Assembly (NCBI GenBank): GCA_900552125.1
Contig: URYK01000083.1
Location: forward strand, 1-7,213
DNA length: 7,213 bases
Source of the DNA: an uncultured Solobacterium sp.
Lineage (GTDB): Bacteria > Bacillota_I > Bacilli_A > Erysipelotrichales > Erysipelotrichaceae
Direction: 5' to 3'
The position numbers and the translations under genes were made by a program. The notes below the pieces were generated by a model. That model was not told where the DNA came from and made no database searches. It saw only the letters and a list, made by a program, of their open reading frames with translations. The first letter of the stretch is position 1, and every line of letters begins with the position of its first letter. Shown here piece after piece: positions 1 to 5,195 of this stretch.

Positions 1-282
1 AGAATAAAACAGTGTGAAATCGTATAATAAGTTAAGGTGAGCATTTTGCGATAAATTCTTTATTTTCAAGGCTTTTGGAGGATTTTATTAAAACCCTGTG
101 GGGGTTAATAACCACTTATAAAATTGTGGTTTTCAAATTCAAATTTTGGGGAGAAAGCATGAAATAGGGCTTATTATATTCATAAATGTATATATTATGT
201 AATTTTAAATTTTATATTTAATTTTAGATTATCCGCATAAACACTACACTTTTAAACATTTTGAGGTATAGGAAATACTCAT
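1..282. other. AT-rich non-coding stretch
   Basis: I see no supportable gene here on either strand. The only things of note are weak. A 28-codon open stretch on the minus strand runs from a GTG at 115 to a TAA at 32 with no ribosome binding site. A 6-bp hairpin pairs 110-115 (aaccac) with 126-131 (gtggtt). A Shine-Dalgarno-like ggggag at 148-153 precedes an ATG that is closed by TAG after one further codon (159-167). The stretch may be degraded sequence outside a former element. Confidence 0.5.
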
Positions 283-307
283 TTTACCACAGATTTACCA
301 CGATTGA
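283..307 (+). repeat. Left copy of imperfect direct repeat
   Basis: This 25-base stretch holds TTTACCAC twice, 11 bases apart (283-290 and 294-301). It aligns with 4481-4506 at 21 of 26 columns with one single-base gap. The two copies also share the exact 13-mer ATTTACCACGATT (293-305 and 4480-4492). Both copies are in the same orientation and bracket about 4.2 kb containing the whole SdpR/SdpI/ABC operon. The right copy lies in the remnant of a tyrosine-recombinase tail, which fits an attachment site or a duplicated recombinase tail. That role is inference; the sequence shows only the repeat. Confidence 0.5.
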
Positions 308-337
308 ATGAGCCTTGATATGATGATAAAACGACTA

Positions 338-370
338 AGGGAGATAGCACAAATAACTGTGCATCTCCCT
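338..370. terminator. Strong hairpin, probable bidirectional terminator
   Basis: Arms 338-351 and 358-370 pair over 13 base pairs with a single bulged A (346) and a 6-base loop. On the plus strand the stem is followed by a T-rich tract (atattttctttgttt). On the minus strand it is followed by a weaker tagtcgtttt. It lies about 100 bases beyond the last remnant gene of the minus-strand operon, so it can end that transcript. The better plus-strand T-tract suggests it may once have served a rightward gene that is no longer present. Confidence 0.6.
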
Positions 371-466
371 ATATTTTCTTTGTTTATTCCGTTGATTACT
401 TCATTTGATTTCAAACTTTAACGCCTTTTTATATCTCGTTTTTTAAGTCCAATCATAATAGAACAC

Positions 467-656
467 CTACCTTTTTATAACTTCTTCTGTTATCATATTT
501 TCAAATTCCACATCAGAATAATCCAATCTTTGGATTGACATTGTAAATCTGAGCGTATCTTCTGATACCGGGAATTAGTTGATTTTCTTTTGCATGTTTT
601 ACAAATATATCTATTCTAAGCAATTCTGCAATTTCTAGATATTTTGGAGTGTTCAT
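467..656 (-). pseudogene. GntR-family (YtrA-like) regulator remnant
   Basis: The ATG at 656-654 opens a 47-codon frame (stop at 515-513). Its product resembles the start of a YtrA-like GntR winged helix: KYLEIAELLR, then IPGIRRYAQIYNVNP, matching the family pattern of a conserved proline followed by the helix-turn-helix. Before the stop the similarity jumps to another frame: 529-467 reads RLDYSDVEFENMITEEVIKR and a stop, resembling the short C-terminal end of such regulators. The middle of a normal ~120-aa protein is missing, so this looks like an internal deletion with a frame change. The ATG overlaps the stop of the upstream ArsR gene as ATGA, implying translational coupling. YtrA-type regulators usually sit beside ABC exporter genes, as here. 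The family call rests on my reading of short segments and is tentative. Confidence 0.42.
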
Positions 657-952
657 TTTATCCCTTTCTCTTTGAAATTTTCTATATCATTCAGAAATTG
701 AAACCACCTACTCAATACATTATATTTTTCAATGTTGAGAGAATAGTATATCTCTAAACCCACTTTTTTAGATGTTATCAAATTTCCCTCTGCTAATACT
801 TTTAAGTGATGTGAAATAGTAGCTCCAGTGAGTTCAAAATGTTTGGCTATATCTCCGGCACATAAGCATTTACTTTTTAAAAGGTAAATAATTTTTCTTC
901 TAGTTTCGCAAGAGAGAGCCTTAAAACTAGAAGTTAGTTCTTTCTCATTCAT
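653..952 (-). CDS. ArsR-family winged-helix regulator with CxC motif
   Basis: This 99-aa cytoplasmic DNA-binding protein has the ArsR/SmtB layout. KALSCETRRKIIYLL (about 11-25) is the first helices, CAGDIAKHFELTGATISHHL (31-50) the helix-turn-helix with its recognition helix, and GNLITSKKVGLEIYYSL (56-72) the wing. Its cysteines are C15, C29 and C31. C31 sits about where ArsR-type sensors carry the first cysteine of their CVC motif, so metal or thiol sensing is possible, but the full metal motif is not present. Start: ATG at 952 with GGGAG (968-964) 11 bases upstream. It is the penultimate reading frame of the operon, 42 bases after the ATPase gene with no visible promoter of its own. Its target could be this operon or an unlinked one. 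The family is secure; the ligand is unknown. Confidence 0.85.
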   Translation of the reverse strand: MNEKELTSSFKALSCETRRKIIYLLKSKCLCAGDIAKHFELTGATISHHLKVLAEGNLITSKKVGLEIYYSLNIEKYNVLSRWFQFLNDIENFKEKGIK

Positions 953-994
953 TTCATAAAATTCTCCCAGTATTCTAGCACTAAGTCATTAAAT

Positions 995-1693
995 TTATTT
1001 TTTTATTACACATTTGTCAAAAAATATTTTTTCTAATACATCAAAGTTTTGTGGGTTGTTACACTCAAAAATGCTATGTCTGTTATCTATAAAAATAATT
1101 TTATCACAGAAATTTGATACTAAATCTAAATTATGAACAGAAAATAAAATCATTTTTCCAGTATCTTTTAAATCAAATAATATTTTTTTGATAACGGAAG
1201 TACTTTCTGGGTCAATCGCATTAAACGGTTCGTCCAAAATAATGTTTTGAGCATTTGACATGAAAGCTCCTGCAAGATATATTTTTTGTTTCATTCCAAG
1301 AGAATAACTGGAAATAGTTTGTTCTAATGAATTTTCCAACTTCAATTTTGGTATATAGATAGCAAGCAGTTCATCAAACTTTTCTTTTTGATTATAAAGT
1401 TCACTAACAAATTGTAAATATTCTTTTCCAGTCAAATTTAAAAACATATCCTTTGTATCTGGAACAAAAGCATAGTGATATTTTGCTGTAAAATCGGTAG
1501 AAGGAATATCATCTATTTTTACACTTCCTTTATCCAATGTGCTAGGTTGGATAATCGAATTTAAAAAAGTCGATTTTCCAATACCATTTACCCCTACTAA
1601 AGCATATATACAGGAATTAGTTAAAGTAATGCTCTCATTTTCAAAAATTTTATTTATACCATAAGACTTACTTAAATTATTTATTTCTATCAT
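995..1693 (-). CDS. ABC transporter ATP-binding subunit (BcrA/EcsA-like)
   Basis: This 232-aa protein is the ATPase partner of the permease encoded just upstream and should power export across the membrane. Visible motifs are Walker A GVNGIGKST (34-42), signature YSLGMKQ (130-136, the form common in exporter ATPases of the BcrA group), Walker B NIILDEPF (150-157), D-loop NAID (158-161) and switch histidine H187 in SVHN. The usual Q-loop glutamine is not evident. The region reads FVPDTKDMFLNLTGKEYL, with Pro-Asp there, a variation also known in EcsA-like proteins. The length is short for an ABC ATPase but complete through the catalytic core. The gene begins inside the permease gene (17-base overlap), with its ribosome binding site AGAGGT in the permease coding sequence, so the two subunits are translationally coupled. 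The substrate cannot be read from the sequence. Confidence 0.93.
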   Translation of the reverse strand: MIEINNLSKSYGINKIFENESITLTNSCIYALVGVNGIGKSTFLNSIIQPSTLDKGSVKIDDIPSTDFTAKYHYAFVPDTKDMFLNLTGKEYLQFVSELYNQKEKFDELLAIYIPKLKLENSLEQTISSYSLGMKQKIYLAGAFMSNAQNIILDEPFNAIDPESTSVIKKILFDLKDTGKMILFSVHNLDLVSNFCDKIIFIDNRHSIFECNNPQNFDVLEKIFFDKCVIKK

Positions 1694-3101
1694 CTGAAAG
1701 ACCTCTTTTCATATACATAACCACACCTATCAATAATAAAATCAAGATATTCATCATTGATAATCCAATAGAAAATTTAACAAAGGAAAATTTTTCCCAA
1801 AAATACATTTCTAAAATTGTTAAAGCCACAATCATGACTAAAACAAATATCTTGCTCATATTCCCATATAATAATGTATTAGGTGTGATTTCAGTTCTGG
1901 GCATTTTATAGTCAAAGTACACTCCCATAAAAGAGCAAAGTATATTCGTAAATGTACCATACAGCAATAAAGATATATCAAAAAATAGCCCATTTTTACC
2001 AATACTGCAAACAATCCATGCACAAATGATGACAATTTCATTCAAAACAGAGCTTATCAATACCTTAGAAAAGAATATCCTACTGTTTTTGACTGGAAAT
2101 AGGTTATAATATGAGATATTTTTATCACTGGTATATGATGTGCTGGAAATTGTATTCATAGCACAGCATAATACCATTACAAGAATTTTTAGTACACTTT
2201 GAATTTCTATATAACTTCCAGATATTCTTTTTGAAAAAAGATTTACCAAAAGATACACAGTTATCACACTTTTTAAATTAGAGTAAAAAAGTAATTCCTT
2301 ATTTCTTGAAACTCGACACCATTCATTCAAAATATATGGATTTTTGTTAAAATACTTAGATATATTTGCATGAAATCTAGGTTTGGTAAAACAATTTAAA
2401 TAATGGTAACACCTAAGAAAATATGATGCACTTATTTTGATAGTATATATATAACTCAGAAATATAATCATTATAAAAATAAGAACACTTATCAAATAAT
2501 TATTTTCAAAAAGATGGTATATTCCATTTATCATCAGCGGTTTTTCAAATGCAAATATAAGTAAACGTACAATCCCCCACATTATAAAAAGAAAACCACC
2601 ATATTGAAAAGTAAGTAAAATATATCCGCAATATTTTTCACTAACTGTCGATATAACAATAGAAATTGAAAAGATAAATAAATCAATTATTATCAATATC
2701 AAAGCACATAATATGGTAGTTAAAATTAACGGTAAAATATTCCACTTAAAAAAATATATACTTGATAAAAAACAGCAGATAAATGACAATATTTGTATTT
2801 TAAATAATCGAATTATAACCATATAAATAATATTTGTAGGATTAACAGGAAAATATAGTAACTTTTCTATCTGTGAATTTACACATAGTTGTTCTGGAAT
2901 TCGATACAAAGCTACAAGAACAGATATGCAAATCAAACTACAAACAGCCAATACTAAAGCATTTTGTATTGGCTGTCCTAGATAATCCACATTAAAATAC
3001 CAAAACAAAACACCTAGATACAGTCCAATTAAAGTTAATGTACATTTGACAAAATATGATTTTTTTCTTCCAAATAGAATGATGTTAAGTGTTTTTTTCA
3101 T
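1677..3101 (-). CDS. ABC-2 type exporter permease, two-part membrane protein
   Basis: This 474-aa polytopic membrane protein has roughly ten to twelve hydrophobic segments, for example about 22-36, 45-65, 91-114, 122-150, 158-183, 203-220, 302-318, 350-366, 418-432 and 448-464. A basic start (FGRKKS) is typical of ABC-2 permeases. Two similar stretches, IEKLLYFPVNPTNIIYMVI (78-96) and ISYYNLFPVKNSRIFFSKVL (329-348), occupy matching places in each half. They resemble the conserved 'P-[IV]-x(2)-x-x-I-x-x-x-K' loop of ABC-2 exporters, so the protein looks like an internal duplication able to form both halves of the channel. The start is ATG at 3101 with AAAGGAT about 9 bases upstream. It follows the DUF1648-like gene by 15 bases and overlaps the ATPase gene. 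A lipid, peptide or antibiotic export role is plausible for the class; the substrate is unknown. Confidence 0.8.
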   Translation of the reverse strand: MKKTLNIILFGRKKSYFVKCTLTLIGLYLGVLFWYFNVDYLGQPIQNALVLAVCSLICISVLVALYRIPEQLCVNSQIEKLLYFPVNPTNIIYMVIIRLFKIQILSFICCFLSSIYFFKWNILPLILTTILCALILIIIDLFIFSISIVISTVSEKYCGYILLTFQYGGFLFIMWGIVRLLIFAFEKPLMINGIYHLFENNYLISVLIFIMIIFLSYIYTIKISASYFLRCYHYLNCFTKPRFHANISKYFNKNPYILNEWCRVSRNKELLFYSNLKSVITVYLLVNLFSKRISGSYIEIQSVLKILVMVLCCAMNTISSTSYTSDKNISYYNLFPVKNSRIFFSKVLISSVLNEIVIICAWIVCSIGKNGLFFDISLLLYGTFTNILCSFMGVYFDYKMPRTEITPNTLLYGNMSKIFVLVMIVALTILEMYFWEKFSFVKFSIGLSMMNILILLLIGVVMYMKRGLSDDRNK

Positions 3102-3116
3102 TGGTCTTATCCTTTA

Positions 3117-3443
3117 CTATATCAAAGTAATATAATATATGGTACTTCCAATGAGAAGTAATCCCATGATAATACTATTTAATGATGATAACTTTTTTTG
3201 CTTGATAAAAGTAAAATTCAGTACCAAAGAAATAACAGGAACAAGCCATATTCCCAAAATACTAGGGATAGGATAATAGGTATCTCCATTATGCAAAATA
3301 TTTATCTTCTCCGGTAAGAAAAATAACATAATTGCGGAAACCAAAAACATAAGAATAACAATAATAAAATTGATTTTAGCATACTTTTCATTATTCTCAG
3401 TAAAATTTTCTCCTAAGACATCTTTTAATATTTTTTTAATCAT
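3117..3443 (-). CDS. DUF1648-like small membrane protein
   Basis: This 108-aa protein has three predicted membrane segments (about 24-42, 60-80 and 88-107). The loop after the first reads LPEKINILHNGDTYYPIP (43-60), a recognisable though divergent DUF1648 signature. Family members show LP-x-x-I-P-x-H-x-N-x-x-G-x-x-D-x-[YW] there, a part of SdpI-type immunity proteins exposed outside the cell. The protein stops after about 100 residues and has no SdpI domain. That domain is encoded by the gene immediately upstream, 11 bases away. Together the pair carry both halves of a B. subtilis-type SdpI, split and in reversed order. The start ATG has AGGAGAG correctly placed, overlapping the preceding stop codon. 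The role is inferred as partner of the SdpI-domain protein. Confidence 0.7.
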   Translation of the reverse strand: MIKKILKDVLGENFTENNEKYAKINFIIVILMFLVSAIMLFFLPEKINILHNGDTYYPIPSILGIWLVPVISLVLNFTFIKQKKLSSLNSIIMGLLLIGSTIYYITLI

Positions 3444-3454
3444 AGTTCACTCTC

Positions 3455-4027
3455 CTAATTTGTTTTTTTTTGTTTGATAAAAGAATAAATTGTAGGAATT
3501 CCAACCCAAATAACAAGCCCAATGAACAAAACCAACTCTGATTGCTCTGTTATAAAATATAAAATCAACATAATGAAAACTAATGGAAATGTAATATATC
3601 CTAATAATCTATTCGCAATTTTCCATGTCTTTTCATCTGTCGTTGTCCAAGGTAATCGTAATCCCATATACTTATTTAAAGGAAGTTTTGTTGAAACATT
3701 TCCAGTAAAAAGCATAATGGTAACCACAAAAATAAATGATGTTGGAATGTTGACGATGAAATCATTATCTATTAGCGGAACAAAATATAGTGCAACTGCC
3801 AATATTACCGTCAATCTATTCATACGACGCATTGTTTTCACTTTTGGATTATCTTTAGATAAATTTGTAATAACTGCCATTCTCGTTTGCGCAACACCCA
3901 TTAAACTAATCAAACCTGCTCCTATAAGGAAATTAACATTGCTTAAATTTTTGAAAAAGGCGATCAGAAGTGCTGTGATAGATAACCCAAATATACATAT
4001 ATCTAAAATAAAAATTGATTTCTTCAT
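3455..4027 (-). CDS. SdpI-family immunity/signalling membrane protein
   Basis: This 190-aa protein has about six membrane segments (roughly 3-24, 31-46, 72-88, 93-109, 142-160 and 163-182). The SdpI hallmark follows the fourth: GNVSTKLPLNKYMGLRLPWT (109-128), then W135 and NRLLG. It matches the family consensus GN-x-x-P-x-x-x-x-N-x-x-G-[IL]-R-x-PWT...W...HR-x-x-G, with Asn replacing the usual His. In B. subtilis, SdpI protects the membrane from the SDP toxin and, when toxin is bound, removes SdpR from DNA. The N-terminal half here lacks the DUF1648 loop, which lies on the next gene. I chose the ATG at 4027, not the in-frame TTG at 4051, because AAAGGAG (4044-4038) precedes it by 10 bases. The gene then starts 7 bases after sdpR ends. 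The family is well supported; toxin immunity is inference. Confidence 0.85.
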   Translation of the reverse strand: MKKSIFILDICIFGLSITALLIAFFKNLSNVNFLIGAGLISLMGVAQTRMAVITNLSKDNPKVKTMRRMNRLTVILAVALYFVPLIDNDFIVNIPTSFIFVVTIMLFTGNVSTKLPLNKYMGLRLPWTTTDEKTWKIANRLLGYITFPLVFIMLILYFITEQSELVLFIGLVIWVGIPTIYSFIKQKKTN

Positions 4028-4034
4028 TTCTAAA

Positions 4035-4298
4035 TCACTCCTTTTTTCCAAAAATAGACATAAATCCAGACAATGCTTGTTGAAGTACTGTTACATTGAT
4101 TGAATAAATGACAAAGTTTCCTTGCTTTTCTGAACTAACTAACTCTGCTTCTCGTAAGATATTCAGATGTTTTGTTAAAGCAGGTTTCGATATGTCAAAA
4201 TGTTCCGCTATTTCTCCAGCACTTAAATCTTTCTCATTCAATAGTTTCAAAATTTCTCGTCTAGTTGGGTCACTAATAGCTTTAAAAACACTTCCCAC
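4035..4298 (-). CDS. sdpR: SdpR-like ArsR-family autorepressor
   Basis: This 87-aa winged-helix repressor reads almost through its whole length like B. subtilis SdpR. VFKAISDPTRREILKLL opens it (4-20), SAGEIAEHFDISKPALTKHL follows (26-45, helix-turn-helix with recognition helix from S37), then the wing AELVSSEKQGNFVIYSIN (51-68) and a C-terminal dimer helix. It has no cysteines, so metal sensing is excluded. SdpR is instead relieved through SdpI in the membrane. I chose the GTG at 4298 over the GTG at 4304. The Shine-Dalgarno AAAGGGG is 7 bases from the former and only 1 base from the latter, and the protein then begins MGSVFKAISDP, the usual family start. It is the first gene of a seven-cistron operon, directly behind a promoter with a palindromic operator, so autorepression is likely. 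Confidence 0.9.
   Translation of the reverse strand: MGSVFKAISDPTRREILKLLNEKDLSAGEIAEHFDISKPALTKHLNILREAELVSSEKQGNFVIYSINVTVLQQALSGFMSIFGKKE
4038..4044 (-). promoter_or_regulatory. Ribosome binding site deciding the SdpI-family start
   Basis: AAAGGAG lies in the last codons of the sdpR-like gene. It is 10 bases before ATG 4027 and inside any reading that starts at the TTG at 4051. It supports the shorter protein and ties translation of the membrane gene to that of its repressor. Confidence 0.7.
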
Positions 4299-4305
4299 AC
4301 TCACA

Positions 4306-4312
4306 CCCCTTT
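4306..4312 (-). promoter_or_regulatory. Ribosome binding site deciding the sdpR start
   Basis: AAAGGGG is 7 bases upstream of GTG 4298. The earlier in-frame GTG at 4304 is only one base away and cannot be served by it. Confidence 0.65.
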
Positions 4313-4326
4313 CATTTAATCAAAAA

Positions 4327-4347
4327 GTTAATTAACCTTACGGTTAA
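4327..4347 (-). promoter_or_regulatory. Palindromic operator, probable SdpR binding site
   Basis: TTAACC-ttac-GGTTAA (4332-4347) is a perfect inverted repeat with 6-base arms. A second perfect 10-bp palindrome, GTTAATTAAC (4327-4336), overlaps it, giving three TTAA-type half-sites in a row. The site abuts the -10 box and covers the expected transcription start near 4341, the classic place for an ArsR-family repressor to block its own promoter. The DNA symmetry is seen directly; binding by the SdpR-like protein is inferred from position. Confidence 0.65.
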
Positions 4348-4376
4348 ATACTAAGCTAAGAAATGCTTCTTGTCAA
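4348..4376 (-). promoter_or_regulatory. Sigma-A promoter of the sdpR-led operon
   Basis: The -35 box TTGACA (4376-4371) is a perfect consensus. A 17-base spacer and the -10 box TAGTAT (4353-4348, four of six consensus) follow. The predicted start is near 4341, giving a leader of about 43 bases before the sdpR start. No other convincing promoter is visible between here and 467, so this one probably drives all the cistrons. Confidence 0.8.
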
Positions 4377-4394
4377 TAATTTTTAAAAATTATT
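4375..4394. repeat. Perfect 20-bp AT palindrome upstream of -35
   Basis: AATAATTTTT/AAAAATTATT is a fully self-complementary 20-mer made only of A and T. It overlaps the upstream end of the -35 box by two bases. It has no G or C and no loop, so it is a poor terminator. Its position suggests an UP-element or a second regulator site. Confidence 0.55.
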
Positions 4395-4412
4395 TTCATA
4401 AAAAGACTTGCA

Positions 4413-4528
4413 TACTACTATGCTCATGCGTCCATAGATACCGCAAAATCAGAGGTTCAGCGTCTAATCGCATAGAAGTATTTACCACGATTTTAACCAC
4501 GCTTGATAGCGAAAATATAAGAAGATAG
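4413..4528 (+). pseudogene. Tyrosine recombinase (integrase) C-terminal remnant
   Basis: Reading rightward from 4413, the frame gives YYYAHASIDTAKSEVQRLIA and a stop at 4473-4475. This is a recognisable version of the end of element-borne tyrosine recombinases, whose last catalytic residue is the tyrosine in the Y-A-H-A-[ST] motif. In a second frame, 4475-4528 reads EVFTTILTTLDSENIRR and a stop. FTT-rich tails like this are common at the very end of Tn916-type and phage-type integrases, so the two parts are probably one tail split by a single-base frameshift. Everything upstream, including the catalytic Arg-His-Arg part, is absent; the operon promoter occupies that place. This is a scar of a lost element, not an active enzyme. 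Confidence 0.6.
4481..4506 (+). repeat. Right copy of imperfect direct repeat
   Basis: This partner of 283-307 matches it at 21 of 26 columns. It has TTTACCAC followed 11 bases later by TTTAACCAC. A further TTTACCAC lies at 4545-4552. It sits in the recombinase tail remnant, where the attachment sites of integrative elements are often found. Confidence 0.5.
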
Positions 4529-4559
4529 ACCTAGATATGTGAGGTTTACCACAAAAGCA

Positions 4560-4601
4560 AAATGCCCGTAGAGCCGATAAAATAAGGCTTTGCGGACATT
4601 T
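4560..4601 (-). terminator. Long hairpin downstream of nitroreductase gene
   Basis: Arms 4560-4575 and 4586-4601 pair over 16 positions with one mismatch, two G-U wobbles and a 10-base loop. On the minus strand the stem is followed by tgcttttgtgg, a modest T-tract, so it can end the nitroreductase transcript before the sdpR promoter. On the plus strand it lies just past the recombinase remnant but has no T-run after it. Confidence 0.55.
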
Positions 4602-4645
4602 AAGAAGATATAAAAAGATAGTCAAAAAGACATATATAATTTTAA

Positions 4646-5158
4646 TTAAATAAACGATACTGTCTCTGTTAATGCTTTTCTGCTGTTATGATTAGGGAGA
4701 GGAGTAGTTGTTTTGTCAGCAACACCAAGATCAAGAAGCATTAATATTTCCTCATCTTCTGGTAAATTAAAAGCTTTTGCCAGTTCATCAGGATTAAAGA
4801 AGTTAATCCAGCAGCTGTCAACACCTTCATTGTATGCAGCTAACATAAGATGGGTTGCAACGATAGTTGCGTCTTCTATTCCAGAGTTTCTTTTATCTCC
4901 TAGGTAAGTGAACACATTATTTTTATTATAAGCAACAATTAGGACTGTAGGTGCGTTATATCGGCAAGGCGTTAATTTATCAATAGTCTCTAATGCACTT
5001 TCAGATTGTACAACATATATATGCTGTTCCTGAAGATTCTTTGCTGTAGGCGCTACTCTTCCAGCTTCCAAGATAGCATCTAATTTATCTTTTCCTATTT
5101 GTTCGCTGCTAAATTTTTTACATGAATATCTGTTTTTAATTACATCTGAAAATTCCAT
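4646..5158 (-). CDS. Nitroreductase-family FMN oxidoreductase
   Basis: This 170-aa cytoplasmic flavoprotein of the nitroreductase superfamily transfers hydride from NAD(P)H through FMN to nitro, quinone or other acceptors; the native substrate cannot be read. Family landmarks in order: RYSCKKF (10-16, the R-x-S-x-[RK]-x-F FMN-phosphate motif), APTAKNLQEQ (36-45), EDATIVATHLMLAAYNEGVDSCWI (95-118, the helix and strand that shape the flavin pocket) and LGVADKTTTPLPNHNSRKALTETVSF near the end. The length is normal for the compact clostridial members. The ATG is supported by AAGGAAGG a few bases upstream. It stands alone with its own promoter and a terminator-like hairpin, so it is not part of the sdpR operon and has the look of ordinary chromosomal flank. 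Confidence 0.93.
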   Translation of the reverse strand: MEFSDVIKNRYSCKKFSSEQIGKDKLDAILEAGRVAPTAKNLQEQHIYVVQSESALETIDKLTPCRYNAPTVLIVAYNKNNVFTYLGDKRNSGIEDATIVATHLMLAAYNEGVDSCWINFFNPDELAKAFNLPEDEEILMLLDLGVADKTTTPLPNHNSRKALTETVSFI

Positions 5159-5195
5159 AAATAACCCTTCCTTTCAGTGAATTTTATCTACGCTA

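Noticed and set aside
380..466. A 12-codon minus-strand frame (ATG near 458, MIGLKKRDIKRR) as a further gene
   Set aside because: It is too short and without recognisable similarity; it may be part of the decayed GntR-end region.
1856..2041. 61-codon minus-strand frame inside the permease gene
   Set aside because: It is an alternative frame of the permease; hydrophobic codons in AT-rich DNA readily create such frames.
4027..4051. TTG start giving an eight-residue longer SdpI-family protein
   Set aside because: The ribosome binding site lies inside that extension and is correctly spaced for the ATG at 4027.
3522..4103. 193-codon open frame on the plus strand
   Set aside because: It is the antisense shadow of the SdpI- and SdpR-like genes, which have clear family motifs and ribosome binding sites; the antisense product shows no family pattern.
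4108..4335. 75-codon plus-strand frame over the sdpR start and promoter
   Set aside because: It is antisense to the sdpR-like gene, runs through its promoter, and has no ribosome binding site.
3117..4376. An SDP-type toxin gene (sdpC-like) in or next to the operon
   Set aside because: No secreted precursor with signal peptide and paired cysteines was found in any frame of the window; it could lie outside or be absent.
4375..4394. AT palindrome read as a transcription terminator
   Set aside because: It has no G-C pairs and no loop, and it lies upstream of the promoter it adjoins; a regulatory role is more likely.
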